A stretch of DNA of 64,000 nt from Diphasiastrum complanatum (lineage: Eukaryota > Streptophyta > Lycopodiopsida > Lycopodiales > Lycopodiaceae), in NCBI GenBank assembly GCA_029204225.1, contig CM055097.1, positions 39,239,106-39,303,105 on the forward strand, in the 5' to 3' direction. Position 1 is the first letter of the stretch; every line of letters begins with the position of its first letter. The translations under genes were made by a program, and so were the position numbers. The notes beneath the pieces are model-generated. The model was not told the DNA's origin, did not search any database, and worked only from the letters and a program-made list of their open reading frames with translations. Below, piece after piece: positions 1 to 13,534 of this stretch.

Positions 1-99
1 AACTAGCATCAGCAGAATGTCCTGGTAATACCAATATCGTCACAATCCAATTTATGTATCCTCAAGGGATCCACATCAACATCATGAGACTTAATCTGT

Positions 100-100
<1 letters not shown>

Positions 101-149
<49 letters not shown>
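101..149. repeat. (GA)n microsatellite
   Basis: A pure GA dinucleotide run of about 49 bp on the plus strand. It is the first of eight GA tracts in the window, all with GA on the plus strand. Confidence 0.97.
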
Positions 150-153
<4 letters not shown>

Positions 154-2029
154 TCACATAGTCCCCCTTAACAAGTCAAGACCAAACCCTTTTGAACCCG
201 TTACCCTTCAATTTATAGCATAACAGGTAAAAACAAAGTTGTATAAAGTCTTACTGTACAGAGTACCATAAAGCGAAGCAAGTTTTAGGACACTCAGCTG
301 TTACTTGCCACCATCCCACAAAATACAACCGCACGAGTTAGTTACGTGAGGAAGACATGTGTCATAGTTGAGCATCAGTTGTTATCCATGTCTGAAACAA
401 GATTCACTACTTTATCAGCATGATTGCAATTACAAGTGATATGTCCAATCTTCCCTAACATGCGTTTTATATTTACCAATACAGTCTGCCCTTTAACAAA
501 ACCGTATCAGGGCAAATGCCATACTGATCAACATAAGGGTCAAAAGAATGTATTGAAATCACATTAACATTCTACACGTAAGAAGTTGTTTTGCAATACA
601 CAGATAAAAAGAGAGAAATGACTTTTAGTATCAGTGCTAGGTACTAGGGTAGATCCATGCCATGCTAGTCCCAAGGATCTCCCACGAAGGCAGTTGGGAG
701 TCCAAGCACCTCGTAGGGGTTTGGCAAATCCATGCCATCCAAGCCCACTTTTAATCACACTCTAACCAAGTATATAGCCCACTTTCAATAGCCGCTTTTA
801 GTTTTATGCGTCTATACCTTGTCTTTACTAACTTAGACCAATCCATATCAGTTTACGGCAAGAAAGGTAAGTTCTTCAAGAACATATAATAGCAAACAAC
901 TATTCTCCGAACTTCTATTGCACCCTTAAGTGTGCATGAATCGTATATCATTCACATTGGTTTATGAGACGAAGACATTTCCTGCAAGCTTCCCATCTCC
1001 AACTGCTCAAGCGAAAAACTCCTTACTTACGAATGATTTCAAACCGAAAATAACTTGTTAATGATATCGCATTATCCTTACTAGAGTGTCGTAGTTTAAG
1101 AACAATATATAGAATAGTCAAGCGTAATTCAAAAAGGTAAGAGAGTTTTCAAGTGTCATAGAACCAGTAGATTATTCGAATTTCATCGCATCTCAGGCAG
1201 TAGTATAACTTTGGTTATCATTGTACTTAAGGTTACTGTTATATTCCATACCTCAACAAGTCTCCTTTAGTGGCAATACACACAACCTTATGTATTGACA
1301 ATTTTAATCAACCAATCACATATCATATTCAGCGGCAGTATGAACAACGGATACTTGAGCAATATCTGAAGTATGTTGTGACCCATCTGCAATAGGTTAT
1401 GAGTAGACAAAGGCCCATGCATCACAAGCTGCTACGTACTGAAACGATGCATGATACTATAAAAAAACAGCATGTGGAACAGCGATCCATCGCTGCTGGG
1501 ATGGCGGCCAGTTTTGCTTTTAGTAGGGCACAACCAAAAAAGTATATGTCAACGTGTAGCCACACACAAAAGCGTGTGTAGAGATGCGATCCACAGTCAG
1601 CTGGCCAGCAGCCTACAGCCCATCGCAGAAGTGCTATCTAACAGCACATAATAATGCAAGTAATAATGCGATTATCCAATAGAGGCAGCATGCTGTCTTT
1701 TGACAGGTTGATAGAAGCAAGTATGAGTCTCATACCTTTGTTTTAGCTCCGGAATGATCCAAAGGCAGCGCCCAAACGTAGTTGTTTTTGAAGCTTTGCC
1801 ATCTACCACAAGCATAGCCAACAAATGTAACCTTTCACGTATAGGTAATCATTAAGCCAAGGGTTTGATAGCAACCATACCTTTTGTGTAGTACTCTTCC
1901 ACCCGAATACTCTTCCAATAGCAATCACAGGCCTTCCCTTCTTCACGTTGAATAAGGTTGCAGTGAAGAGATGCAACGAGAGAGAACAAGATAGAAGGAG
2001 AGAGAAGCAGAGAGAGAGAGCAGGAAGAG
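150..2029. other. Gene-free stretch, nothing recognised
   Basis: This AT-rich sequence has only short open frames without recognisable domains on either strand. I see no LTR, TIR or RNA gene. On the minus strand, around 1735-1830, an open stretch followed by a donor-like GTATGAG at about 1735 could belong to a divergent transcript starting near 2030, but its peptide matches nothing I know. Confidence 0.5.
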
Positions 2030-2063
2030 TGAAGTTAGGGTTGTGTAATCTCCCTTTATATAG
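2030..2063 (-). promoter_or_regulatory. Candidate minus-strand core promoter (TATA plus telo-box)
   Basis: Read on the minus strand, TATATAAA lies at 2062-2055 and a telo-box AACCCTAA at 2042-2035. A pyrimidine-rich CT leader follows at about 2030-1975. This is a typical plant core-promoter and 5'-leader arrangement pointing away from MUR4. It could serve a divergent gene or be the promoter of an old LTR. No confident coding region follows it. Confidence 0.35.
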
Positions 2064-2265
2064 AAATAGCAATACACCTGGGTGTATTGGGTGCTTGATG
2101 ATGCCCACCGTTAGATCGTATCCTCCAAATGTGCACAGATCATAGCCGTCATATTTCCAAGTTTAACAAGGTAAGGTATTTTTATTGGTTTGGTACCATA
2201 AGAGAGAAACCATTTCATGATGTTTCGAAGAGTGTATACAACTTAGTGACCATAGAATAGAGCCC

Positions 2266-2267
<2 letters not shown>

Positions 2268-2337
<70 letters not shown>
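2268..2337. repeat. (GA)n microsatellite upstream of MUR4
   Basis: A 70-bp uninterrupted GA run lies 195 bp upstream of the MUR4 start codon. The position would suit a GAGA-type promoter element or a leader intron. No function can be read from the sequence alone. Confidence 0.97.
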
Positions 2338-2340
<3 letters not shown>

Positions 2341-2531
2341 GATGTCTTGCATTGAAATGAGAGAGATGCATGCTACTGCAGGAACTCCTAGTTTCATCAT
2401 TTGGTGGAAATGCACTTCTTCTTAGCTGATGATTACAAGTTAAATGTCAATGAGCTGCAACACTTTGTTTTAGCGACCAGTAAGAGGAGACCTTCATATT
2501 CTGTGTTGACTTTGTTTTCTTGTCAACAGGA

Positions 2532-4144
2532 ATGGACTATGGAGTTTCAAGGCCCAGGTCACATGTTGTAGCTAAAGTTGTTGTAGCAGCTATTATGACT
2601 GCAATTTGCATGTTCATTTTAAGACAGTCGTCTGCCTCAGATGGCCATGACTTGGTAAGCTGGCATTGTGTGTGCACTGGAACAAAAAGTGCTTCTAAGA
2701 ATTATTTAGCATCAAGTGGAACAAATTGCTGAAATTCCTGTGCGTAGAATGGTCAAGTTTTTCACTCAATTAGCTTTACTGAACTTGCCTTATTCAAAAC
2801 GCCTTACACTGTAACAACCCCTGGATATCCTATCAAAGCATTTTTTGGGTGAAATATTCATACAAGTTGTAATCACTGAATTTCTTGAAGGCAGAATGGT
2901 TTGTATGAGAGCCTTAAAGCAAGATTCTAATCAGTAGTGGCATTAACTAGAAGATTAGTCTTTCTAAGAGGTCAATTCACTGTCTTCAATAGCTTAGTTT
3001 CTATCCAATCTGTAATCTGCAAAACTTTAATGCAAGCATTTTTTGATAAATCTAAGGTTTTTGTGATGTCATAACATATTTTACTGTCAATAAAACTCCC
3101 ATTGAGATTTATTTGAAAGATCTAGATCCATGGATCCACTGAACACTGACATCAAGCACATCATCAAATAGTCGAATTGTTGGAAACAAAGGGAATAATG
3201 ATAGTCTCGATAAGCATTCATGCATTTTGCAAGGCTTTCAAGCTTGTTCTTTCCCTCTTGGTCATGTGACTTGTGCATGTTTTTTTTCGTATTACAGTTT
3301 TCCAAAAGGGAAGAAGGTGTAATGCACGTGCTGGTTACTGGAGGAGCAGGATTTATTGGATCACATGCAGTGCTACGACTTTTGACTGATGGTCATAGGG
3401 TTACAATTGTGGTAAGCAGACAATGAAGTAAGTCCCCTTGTGTTGCTCCCAGGAACTTTGATTAGAAACAAATTTAACCTATGGGCTGATAGTAATTTTA
3501 AGATTTTTGCATTAATCTCAGGCATTGGAATGGTCACTTGCACATGATTACTATAACACCATTCTTTCCAGGACAATCTTTCTCGAGGGAATATAGGGGC
3601 AGTCCAAGTTTTGCAGCAGTTGTATTCAGGGCCTGGGAGGCTGCAGTTTGTCTATGCTGATCTTGGGGACAGCAAAGCTGTATCCAATCTCAGTTCTCAT
3701 CATTGTCTTTGCTACTCCACTCTCACACTTTCACTTCTTAATGTAAAGCAGCATTTAAAGGTTTTTCATGAGAGCTGTTTTGAGTTTTTGGTTGGTATAA
3801 ACTGGTGAAGCTGATTTACATGATGTGACACCTTAATAATGTTAACAGGTTCATGACTTGTTTGCAAAGAATGCCATTGATGCAGTGATGCATTTTGCTG
3901 CTGTGGCCTATGTAGGTGAGAGTATGGCAGAACCGCTTCGGTATGAACATAAATCTCGCCAAGTGCTCTTTTGCAAGTGTCACTATTCTGGAACTTATCT
4001 AAGTTTTGAGATCCCTTTTGGTGCATCTTCTCGACTTCATATTAAAGGGACCTTAAGCATTTGTGCAGTTTACTGTATTGGAGGCTTGGGACTGTATGTG
4101 CAATAATCCTGTTATCTAGTTATCCATATAGATAGATAGATACA

Positions 4145-4185
<41 letters not shown>

Positions 4186-7100
4186 ACTGTGTTTACATAT
4201 GCAAATATCCTGTTAACATTTGAATTGCTGTGTTTTTCACTCTTATTCTTTGCTCTAGAGTTTTTCCTCGTCATAGCTGACTGTGCCTGGAGTACTTTGC
4301 TTTGATAAAGATTTGTGTATCTTGTTCATCAACAACTAACACATTAACAATGCTCAAAAAATCCGCTTTTCAATGTCAGAAAGACCTGGCAAGTGCTTTT
4401 GTTATATATCATAATCCAATGGGACAGGGAAGCATTTACAGATTAAAATGAGTTGTGTTGGAGCTACAGGTATTATCACAACATCACATCCAATACTTTA
4501 ACATTGCTCAAAGCGATGGTTTATCATCAAGTGAAAACTTTGATCTATTCCAGCACTTGCGCAACTTATGGTGAACCTGAACGAATGCCAATAACGGAAG
4601 ATACCCCCCAGGTATTAAAATTTGTAACTTTAGAGATGCAATGGGCCTCTAATCATTTCATTTGCTTACTATTGTAACTGAGATATGTGAAAATTAAATG
4701 ATGATGTTGTCTACTTCAGTTGGAAACGTTTGAAATCAAAAGCTAAATGACATGGTTGTAATTTTTATCTCACGTTCTATTTTTTCCCCTAATCTTGCAG
4801 AGCTGAAGCAATTTTGTATTCAAGCGCTTTGAACAATAAGACTTTGAATTCTTTAGAAGAGTGGATAGATCTAGAATCTTGAAATGCTAATAACTCCCTT
4901 GTGATGGTAGGTGCCTATAAATCCTTATGGGAAGTCAAAAAAGATGGCAGAGGATATGATTCGTGATTATGTTAGGACCTCTGACATGGCTGCTATGATT
5001 TTGCGGTACATTCCAAAGATACTTTTTTTTTTAAATCCAGGAAATAAATGTCCTCATTTTCAACTAGCTGTTTTTCAATTCTTTTACTAGATATTAACTT
5101 TTTGATTTATAGGCACACAATAAGGCATATGAGCATACATGAAAACTATATTTTTCCAGTTTAGGTACTGCTAGAAAAAATTATCTAATATGGAGCTAGA
5201 GAGCACATTGTGCAATTCTTTGTACAGTCCAATATTTAAAACTGAGATTTACCTTGAGAACGACATGCTGCAACAAGTGTTACCTAGGCAGATGCTTGTT
5301 GGAGAAGTAACAGGCTTAACAAGCAAATAGCCCTTATTTTGTAAGTGCAGTTTTGGTGTCCTTTAGTAAAAAACTAAAAGAATGTTTCAGGGAGGTCCTA
5401 TCAAGAGTAATAGGTTTCAAACAAGATTGGGCTATAAGGGGAGAGGAAAATTTTATGCACTTTGCTTTGCAATCTGTTGTATTAGCTTATTGTAAGTTGT
5501 GTGTAGATTGGTTGTCATTGTTTGCCTTTTAGAGTTCTCAATTTGTTCTTTTCTCCAAAACCACTCCAGTTCTTGTAATTTGCTTTCTTACACAACAAGG
5601 CTTTTTTGGTGGTACATAAAGTTGACATTTATCATAGAAAGAGTCAATTGGACAGATTACTTGTGCAACGTATTGGATACTTGTGCTCACAAGCATGCTT
5701 CATGTTTTTGTTTTCTTCTTACCCACTAAAATGTGAACGACACTTTACCGAGAGTCCTTAATGTTGTGGGCACAAATGCTATGCTTGTACTTTAAGAATG
5801 TGTCACCTTGAAAAACCATGACTCCTAGAGGCTTGACATTTTGGATTAAAATACGGACAAGACTCCCAAGCCCGGGGGGGAAAATTCACGAGTTGGAAAT
5901 CTGATTTGTAAGGAAACATGTGATATTTGTATTTAAAGACAACTTATAATTCAATCTATGGTTTATACAATTCTCGACTATGATGACATCCCTTCCCACT
6001 CAATCTCAACCACCCACAAATAAAGGGAGCGATCTATTATCTCAGAGGATTGAAAAATCCTATATCCATCATTTCTTTTCAGTACACGAATTTATATCCG
6101 TTCTTTTACACAAGAAAATTGTCATAAGATTGAGCACTCCTAAATCCATGCATAGGTGAATAATGTTTTTTCTTGTTCCTTCTTCGTCAGCAATTTTTGA
6201 ATGCTCTCCATTCTTAGATCTGTCCTTATGGTGAATCATCCAGCATGTCATATCTACGACACTTCTCAGATTGTTACTAGGAATCCTCATCGTATATTCA
6301 TTATTCTCAATCATGTCAGATTCACAGTTACAACCAACTTCTTTCAATTGGTCCTCATCTTAGAAAAACTATCTCAGAAGGCAGTCTTACTTCATTTCTC
6401 ATAGCATGAAAAAATACAAGCTCGTTTTTTCTGGAATAACAAGTACCTTCTCTTAACATAAAATTAGCATTTACTTAGAGGCATTTTTTCTTTTACGCAG
6501 GCACTTTCTTATAAATATTGTTGCTAAAATGTATTGCTTATAAGTTGCAACCTTTTATGGGTCAAGTTTTGATTCATTAAAAGGGTTATGTGCATAGAAT
6601 ACACGGGAACTTTTGGCCTTTTTTTGCCCGATTGGAAAGTATAGAATGCTATCTCGGAAGACTCAGGAGAGTTGGATAGTTGTTGGTTGCCAAAGGTTAG
6701 AACTTCACGTAATGAGGTTCCGATAAATCTTAAGTTATTCTAGATTAGAACTTAAAGAGTAATTTCTAGACGTATTCTAGATTGAACCCTAACTTTGGAA
6801 TGACACTTTGTGCCATGGCTAAAGTAAGGGCGTTTTTTGGTTTACAATCTTTATATAGGCACCATATGTGAGTTGGAAAAGTCTGAAACTTTCTAGATGG
6901 AAAGGACTTTTTGGAACAACTCATGTGTCTTCTAAGAATTGTGATGCACTCTTATATTATGGTATGGTCTTGAGAATCTGGAGAGTTAGGATTGGCGAAT
7001 CATAACTCAGACTCTAGGATATACCTGATCCATAAGAGAGGATTGTGTTCATGGTAAAATTACCCCGGATGAATAAACAGGATAGTGGAATTTTGGTACG

Positions 7101-10100
7101 ACTGATCATCTTACCAAATCGGCTATGTTTATTCGGGTAAAGACCAAGTAGTTATAGAGTGTCTGTTACTCGAACGATCATGTTTTCAGAGGGTAGTGGA
7201 TTTCCTACACGATATGCAGGAAATGCTACAGATAACACGTGAGAATGTCCAGTGTGCCCAGGATAGGCATTGGCATTATGCTAATCTGAAATGATCGCCT
7301 TGAGACTTTCAAATGGGGGTTTGGGTGTATTTAAAAATCCCAAAAGATTCTAGTGTAACGCGTACCGACAAGCATTACAAATAATCCCCTAGATACAGAG
7401 GACCGTATGAGATCTTGAAAAAGATCGGATCCTTAGCTTACCAGTTGGACCTCCCGGAAGGAACTCAAATGCAATTGGTTTTTCACGTAAGCTGACTCAA
7501 GAAGAGTCTATGTGAAGGAGAGCATCTTGGTTCTGGAGATCAACTAGGCCTGTTCGATGAATTATCGGGTGTGTCTCGACTTGAGGCCAGAAGGATCTTG
7601 GATACAAGAACTAAACGAAATCGTATAGTTACCAAGAATCTGGTTTGATGGAAGAGTCGCACAGACAATGATGATTCCTGGTAATAGGAATGGAGCTTAA
7701 GAAAAAAACTTCCCTAGTTTTAAGTTCTGAGGACAGAACTTGAATAAAGTCGGAAGAATGTCATGCCCACGATTGGTCTCGGGTAGCGTGTCCACGCTAG
7801 AGATCAGTAGACCAACAACCCGTAAGTTAATTGTGACTATAAGAGATTTGGGGCCCTTATGTGTATAGGGTCATAATCAATGGTTGTAGGCCTAAACTCA
7901 TGATGGTGGATTTATATGGGTCTATCAATGAGTCATTGGGGAATTGGATGACGTGGCCCAGATAGGCTGCAGAGGTGTCCAGTGAGGTGTCACAGTGCAC
8001 TACTAGTGGTGCATGAGCCTTGGAGGGTATAAGTATACCTATTGGGCTCTCACTAGTGTATCCTTGATTGGGGGACTGGTAGCCGTATGCTGCTGGTGTG
8101 ATGCCTCACTCCTCTTTGAGATTGATCCATAGCTTGGGGGCCAGATCCGTTCGATCTAGGTTTGGTTGGGTTGGTTGTCCACCATCCGTTTCCCTTGTGT
8201 TACTTGTGATTGGCATGCTTAGAATAGGATTCTTGGTTGAGGACTTTATAAGTAGTGTGCTTTGTTCTTGTTCCTAGTACTCTAGACTCTGTAAGTCTAG
8301 ATTTCCTAGCCCAAGCTTTGTCAACCCTTAAACATACTCTAGGTTTGACTCTTATTCATTGTTGTGGATGCATTACGCTAGCTTGGGGTAAATTGCAATA
8401 TCTGATCAATAAGGAATGATTGATATCTGCATTTGAGAACACATCAAACAAAAAAAATTAAGTTTCAGTGAAAGAAATTTAACCTAAGACATCTGTTGAC
8501 GATGATGGCACTCTTCCTTGATCGATACTTGTGTGTGGCTATCATAGCTTTTAATATAGCTTTCATGATATGTTTCTCCTTCTTTGTAGCATGTTACCTA
8601 AGATTTTCCAGGTTTTCCAGGTACTTCAATGTTATAGGATCTGATCCGGAAGGGAGGCTTGGGGAGGCACCAAGGCCAGAGCTTCGCCCGCATGGAAGAA
8701 TTTCAGGTGCCTGTTTTGATGCAGCAATGGGTGCAATCCCAGGGCTACAGGTAAGATTGTCTGCTATCCATTGAGTTTGAGCCTGAAAAGTTGTTGACTG
8801 GATTTTGAAGCTTCAGCTTTCAATCAAGCAGGAACAATGATGTTAGATTCAGCTCAACTTTGACAATCACCCTTGTTTCTTAAAAGAAGCTGGGAATTAT
8901 GTGACCTTCTAAGTAGAATTCAGGAGCAATTAAGCTATGTGCTTCAGTCAATGTCGTATTGTATCGGGAAAGTTTATGCAATCAGGATGATTGTAAAATT
9001 TCTCTTTGCCCATTCTTAACGAAATGATTTCATATCTTTTCACTGATCTTTACTTAGCATTTTATTTTGACACTGTTGATGTCTTCAAGCTACCCCAAAC
9101 AAGTTTTCTGGTTGCTTTCCTCAGGTAAAGGGTTCTGATTACGACACCAAAGATGGAACCTGTATAAGAGATTACATTCATGTAACAGATTTGGTTGATG
9201 CTCATATGAAGGCATTGGAGCATGCTGTTCCAGGGAAAGTGGGAATTTACAACGTTGGCACTGGCAGAGGTACCTGGAGCCTCTATGGAGTCTGGAGACT
9301 ACTTTAACTTGTCACTATTTGTGCTTATCATAAGATTGTACCGAAAGGGAGATTTCACTGAAGCTGACCCTGATGAACTCATTTAGAAGTTTGCACTTAA
9401 ATTTCTCTCTTTTAGTTCAAAGAATAGCATTGTGCAATCTGAAATACAAAAGAAAATCAGTATAGATTTAGGTTATCGCCTTTCTTTGATAGTCAATGTT
9501 CTCAAGACTATGCAGTTATTCGAGTTAAGGGGGCCATCGATCAAATCCCCAGTATCTTTAAAGGGAATATTTTTCATGATCAAGCAGAGTTGAAAGTTGG
9601 GAGCTGGATAAGATAACCAGCGTGTCAGTTGATGTGTACACAAACTGAAGCTCAAAGATGAATAGAAAAACTCAACCCTTAAATACAATTGTGAAGGTTG
9701 GAAAGAAGGACAAGGCAGGCCAGAGATGTAGAGATTATTTTCATTGTAATTTCTATTAAGGGAGTAGGTCTCTCCATTTCAGAACTTTTGTAGCCTTGCA
9801 CGAACTTAACAACTAGAAACCCAAGCAACAGAATAGCTAGGCAGTATGAATGAGTGCCTACAGTTTCAGATTCGATCCTGGTTATGCTGATTGAACATGG
9901 AAGTAAGTAGTGGCAAGTTGACTTTTGTTTGTAGCATCCCTTGATTGTGAACTATAGAAGATTAATTGAAGAAAATTTGTATGATATACCTTGTCGATTT
10001 GTCAACAAAGGTAGGCTGAACACCTTTTTAATTTTCAATTTGTTCATTGGTCATTCTAGAATTTTGTGTTGTCGACAGATAAGGGGGCCAAGAGATTTTA

Positions 10101-12348
10101 TCAGAATACATGATTATTTATGGGTTTCTGGAAGTGGTATTATAATTCATTATGATGAAGCTTTCTATGAGTAATAACGATTGGCGCCCTTTTGCTAGAG
10201 CGAATGAAATTGATTTTTGTGGAAACTAAAGCATTCATTCAGTGTCACATTACAAGATACACATTACAAGTTAGCGATCTTGCATCACAAGGGAAGATGG
10301 GAGTTAATTGGGCTCTTTAAATTTTTCTTGGCCAAATGTGTAAGATGTAATGTGGACTGGCCAGTCCGTGGTTGTGGTCTTGCGCAAGTTCTACATCCAG
10401 ATATATTCATTCATGGTCTTGTACCCTTTCTATATCTAGATCATAGTTGCACCCCCCGTTCCGGAACACATTCCTGGAATTTTCCATCTGATGGTGATTG
10501 TCTGAAATTTTAGTAAACACTGTAGGGACCCTATTATTGTAAAGTAATATTGTTCTAATTGTCTTTGTTCTGATTGTTTTTTATAGTTAATTTTTTTTTG
10601 AAACTAAAGTTTTGTATGTTTTTATCAGCTAAATAACAGTACTTACTAATCAATATACTGTTTATAGTAAAAACAATCACATGCGTTCCGGAACGAGTGT
10701 TCCAGAATGCAGACCCCCCCCTGGAATGCGTTCCGCTGCAACAAAGATCCAGATATTAATTCATGTTAACATACTTCATACATGCCCTTATTTTGGAGCT
10801 TTGGAGAAAACATTTTTGCCCTCCTCACTTTTTTATTGACATGGTGGTGCTTAACCAATCTACTCTACAGGAAGCTTTTTTTGACAGGAATCTCATAGAA
10901 TTCGATTCCCAAGGAAATTTTTGTACGAACGGTTACGGTACTGTTCATTAGGAGCTTCCATTCTGTTCCTAAGGAATGAATTTAGGAACTGTTTCTGAAA
11001 ATTTCTGCTGCACGCTGTTTTTAGAGAGAGAAACCTGTGCAAAGCAGCAGAGGGTTATCTTATAGTCAGACCAATGATTAAGGAAAGGATTTAGGAACCC
11101 TTCAAAATTTTTGTTGTTATTAATGAATCAATTGCGTTCTTGGGAGCGGGAACAGGAACAGGAACAAAAACCCACAAAGAGGAACAGGAACCTAGGAACA
11201 TTAGCATGCAACTGTAAAGTTGCACTCTTTGGGCAGCTTACTCTTCTTCTTCTTTTAAACAGAACACGACGTAGGAAGGAGCCTGGTTATCTTATAGTCA
11301 GACAAATGATTAAGGAACAGATTTAGGAACCCTCTAAAAATAATGTTGAAGTTAATGAATGAATTATGTTCCTGGGAACAGGAACAAGAGCAAGAATAGA
11401 AAACTAGGAACAGGAACAAGAACACCCTAAAACCGTTTTTTATGCACAAAACCGTTTTTTAGAAATCTCAAGAGTTGACAATTATCTTATAATCATTTCT
11501 AAAAACCATTTTTTTAATGATTTTCTAATCATTTAATCACCCCTGCAAACTAGGCTGTTATTGGGGATTAAGGGGTGGGATTTGAAAAAAAAACAACTTG
11601 ACTGTTCCTTAGGTTCCTTAGAAACGGTATAGAACCATGTCTAGCTACAGTTACGTTCAGTTCCGGGAACTATGGACAGGATACGTTTATTGGAAAACAA
11701 AACTGTGTTTACTGTTCTGATCTGAATCTATGTTGTGGCATTATCGCAGCTTTTACAGTGGCTGGCTGTGCAGAGATGATCATTTTGCTATCTAATAATT
11801 CTTCAAGCAGCCTATCAAGTTTAAATCCTTAAAGACCTCTTAAGATCTGAGATATCTGGATTTTTATTTTTCCATTATTTTCCATCAATGTTTTCAGTGA
11901 AAAGAATTTTTTAGGTTTCTCTTCAGTTACTCTTGTATCTTTCTTAGAAACATTTAAGAACTTGATACCTGAATAACCTTGCTTTTTCTGAGCTGCAGAG
12001 TCAGATTTATGTATGATAATATCTGTTCCTTTGGGGTTTTACTGTTTCAAAAGGTGTTGAAGGCCTATGTGTTTGTGCTGTAACAATTTTTTGAAATGTT
12101 TTCTGGCAGGAGTGTCAGTGAAGGAGTTTGTAGAGGCTTGCAAGATAGCCACAGGGGTAAATATTAATGTTAGATACTTGGATCAAAGACCAGGAGATTA
12201 TGCCGAAGTCTTTAGTGATCCTTCAAAAATCTTTCGAGAACTAAATTGGACTGCTAAATATACAGACCTCAAAGAAAGCTTGTCAACTGCTTGGAGGTGG
12301 AGAGAAGCAAATCCAAATGGGTACAGGCTATTGATAGCAGCTATTTAA
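2532..12348 (+). CDS. MUR4: UDP-arabinose 4-epimerase (MUR4/UXE-like), nine coding exons
   Basis: This enzyme interconverts UDP-xylose and UDP-L-arabinose in the Golgi for cell-wall arabinan synthesis. Exons read from splice sites are 2532-2654, 3298-3411, 3572-3679, 3849-3940, 4470-4611, 4911-5005, 8621-8750, 9125-9269 and 12110-12348. All introns are GT-AG. The joined length is 1,188 nt, exactly 395 codons plus TAA, with every phase matching. An N-terminal hydrophobic segment (about residues 17-35) is the type II Golgi anchor. The NAD-binding GGAGFIG is at 56-62, the SST active-site motif at 173-175, and catalytic YxxxK at Tyr199/Lys203. The C-terminal half carries the [10 protein letters not shown] and [12 protein letters not shown] blocks of the SDR extended epimerase family. 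The acceptor AG sits two bases before the ATG. A coding upstream exon ending in phase 1 would restore the SMS-Gly-Gly type N-terminus of relatives, so the true start could be further upstream. No exon carries a disabling change. Confidence 0.95.
4149..4184. repeat. (TG)n microsatellite in MUR4 intron
   Basis: A pure TG run of about 36 bp in the intron between the MUR4 exons ending at 3940 and starting at 4470, preceded by short GATA and TACA repeats. Confidence 0.95.
7040..7690 (+). mobile_element. Decayed Ty3/Gypsy integrase remnant in MUR4 intron
   Basis: Translation across shifted frames gives the Gypsy integrase signature [14 protein letters not shown] near 7095-7140. It then gives the integrase C-terminal pattern ([30 protein letters not shown]) at about 7385-7490, and a weak chromodomain-like tail near 7590-7650. 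Several stops and frameshifts make it non-functional. Orientation is the same as MUR4, and it lies inside the 3.6-kb intron 5006-8620. Confidence 0.8.
7759..8440 (+). mobile_element. Probable 3' LTR of the Gypsy remnant
   Basis: Directly after the pol remnant, an AAGTCGGAAGAA purine-rich tract is followed by TGTCATGCCC, the expected position of a polypurine tract and an LTR start. Sequence ending in TG..CA style could extend to about 8440, but no second LTR is present for comparison, so the right edge is approximate. Confidence 0.45.
10430..11700. repeat. GGAAC/GTTCC-rich repeat with a 234-bp tandem duplication in MUR4 intron
   Basis: The last MUR4 intron holds many copies of GGAAC or its complement, including self-complementary GTTCCGGAAC near 10460 and 10685 and runs of GGAACA at 11150-11200 and 11370-11430. 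A block beginning GGTTATCTTATAGTCAGAC occurs at about 11052 and again at about 11286, a tandem duplication of roughly 234 bp. No coding potential is seen. It is probably a non-autonomous transposable element. Confidence 0.7.
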
Positions 12349-13498
12349 ATGGTCAACTTGGACTGTAATATTCACTGGAGTACCTGAAATCTCATCATTT
12401 AGCCTCCTGCTCACTTCCTGCTGGCTCTATGCTCGTAGGCAGTTTTGTAGCATTACACTTTTAGTTAGCCTTTGTGAAATGAGCAGGTGGCTATTAATGA
12501 TTGTAACTTTGAGAAATATAAGAATTCTGTTTTATTTTACATGCACAAGTATGGGAACTTTTGACACCCTTCTGAAAGCTCAATCGAAGCAGAGCATGTC
12601 ATTTTCTGTTCCATTTTTAAACGATTTTGCTGGAAATGATGAGCTTTTAACGTACAAAGTGTGATCTGCCTTTGTCCGATGACTTGAGCAATGTTGTTGC
12701 CATATATTAAAGGCTTCGGCTACGCATTAAAGAAAGCTGGAAATCTTAAGTAATATCAAATTGCAGGAGACACGATCATTATGAAATTGAATCGTGATTT
12801 GAAAAACAAAATTATCTTACTTTTTAGTTTCTGCACGTTCTGCTTTCTAAGGATGGGCAGAATAGCCACATATGTTCATTGCGTGGTATAGTAATCAAAC
12901 GTACAGGAGAGCCAATGAATCTTTGATTCAATCCTACATGCTTCTTGCTAAATTCATATAAAGAAAGATGGGATTGTTTAGCACACTACCTTCCCAAAAA
13001 TTATCTACTAATCGAATTATGAAATTAATTGAGGCATTTCAAAACCCTGAGAAGATCTAGGCTTGACTTCTTGTGCAGATATTTGCCATACTCAAGACTC
13101 TGACTGCTATAAAAATTTTTATCAGACCTTTTTGTACTATGTGTTTTGTGTGTGTCTCTGTGGGGGCGGCTGATTACAGGAAATGCCTCTGGCTTTGCAA
13201 CTGTATAGTACAACTTACCTTCTCGCAGCCAATTTCTCTTTCAGCTTTTTTGAGTTTCCTTTTTACACTTCAAATGCTTGAAATATTTTTACTTTTCGCT
13301 ACAAGCATCTAAATGGTTGGTTAATTCATTCGAAAGCTAATTGTCTATATTGAATTGAGTTTGTATTATTAATGCAAAGGGCCTTGAAATCATAAACCTG
13401 GCTGGGATAATGGTCTTTTCCACAAGTATTTGGCTACTAAGTGTAGGAAATGAAAATTTTAGAAAGACGTTTCTGTTTTGTGTTTTCAAACAAAACAA

Positions 13499-13534
<36 letters not shown>

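Noticed and set aside
3858-4106. Continuous 82-codon frame reading through the MUR4 exon into the following sequence
   Set aside because: The conserved protein stops matching exactly at the GT at 3941 and resumes at 4470, so the rest is intron.
10217-10513. 98-codon frame within the last MUR4 intron
   Set aside because: No domain; lies in a GGAAC-rich repeat region between confirmed MUR4 exons.
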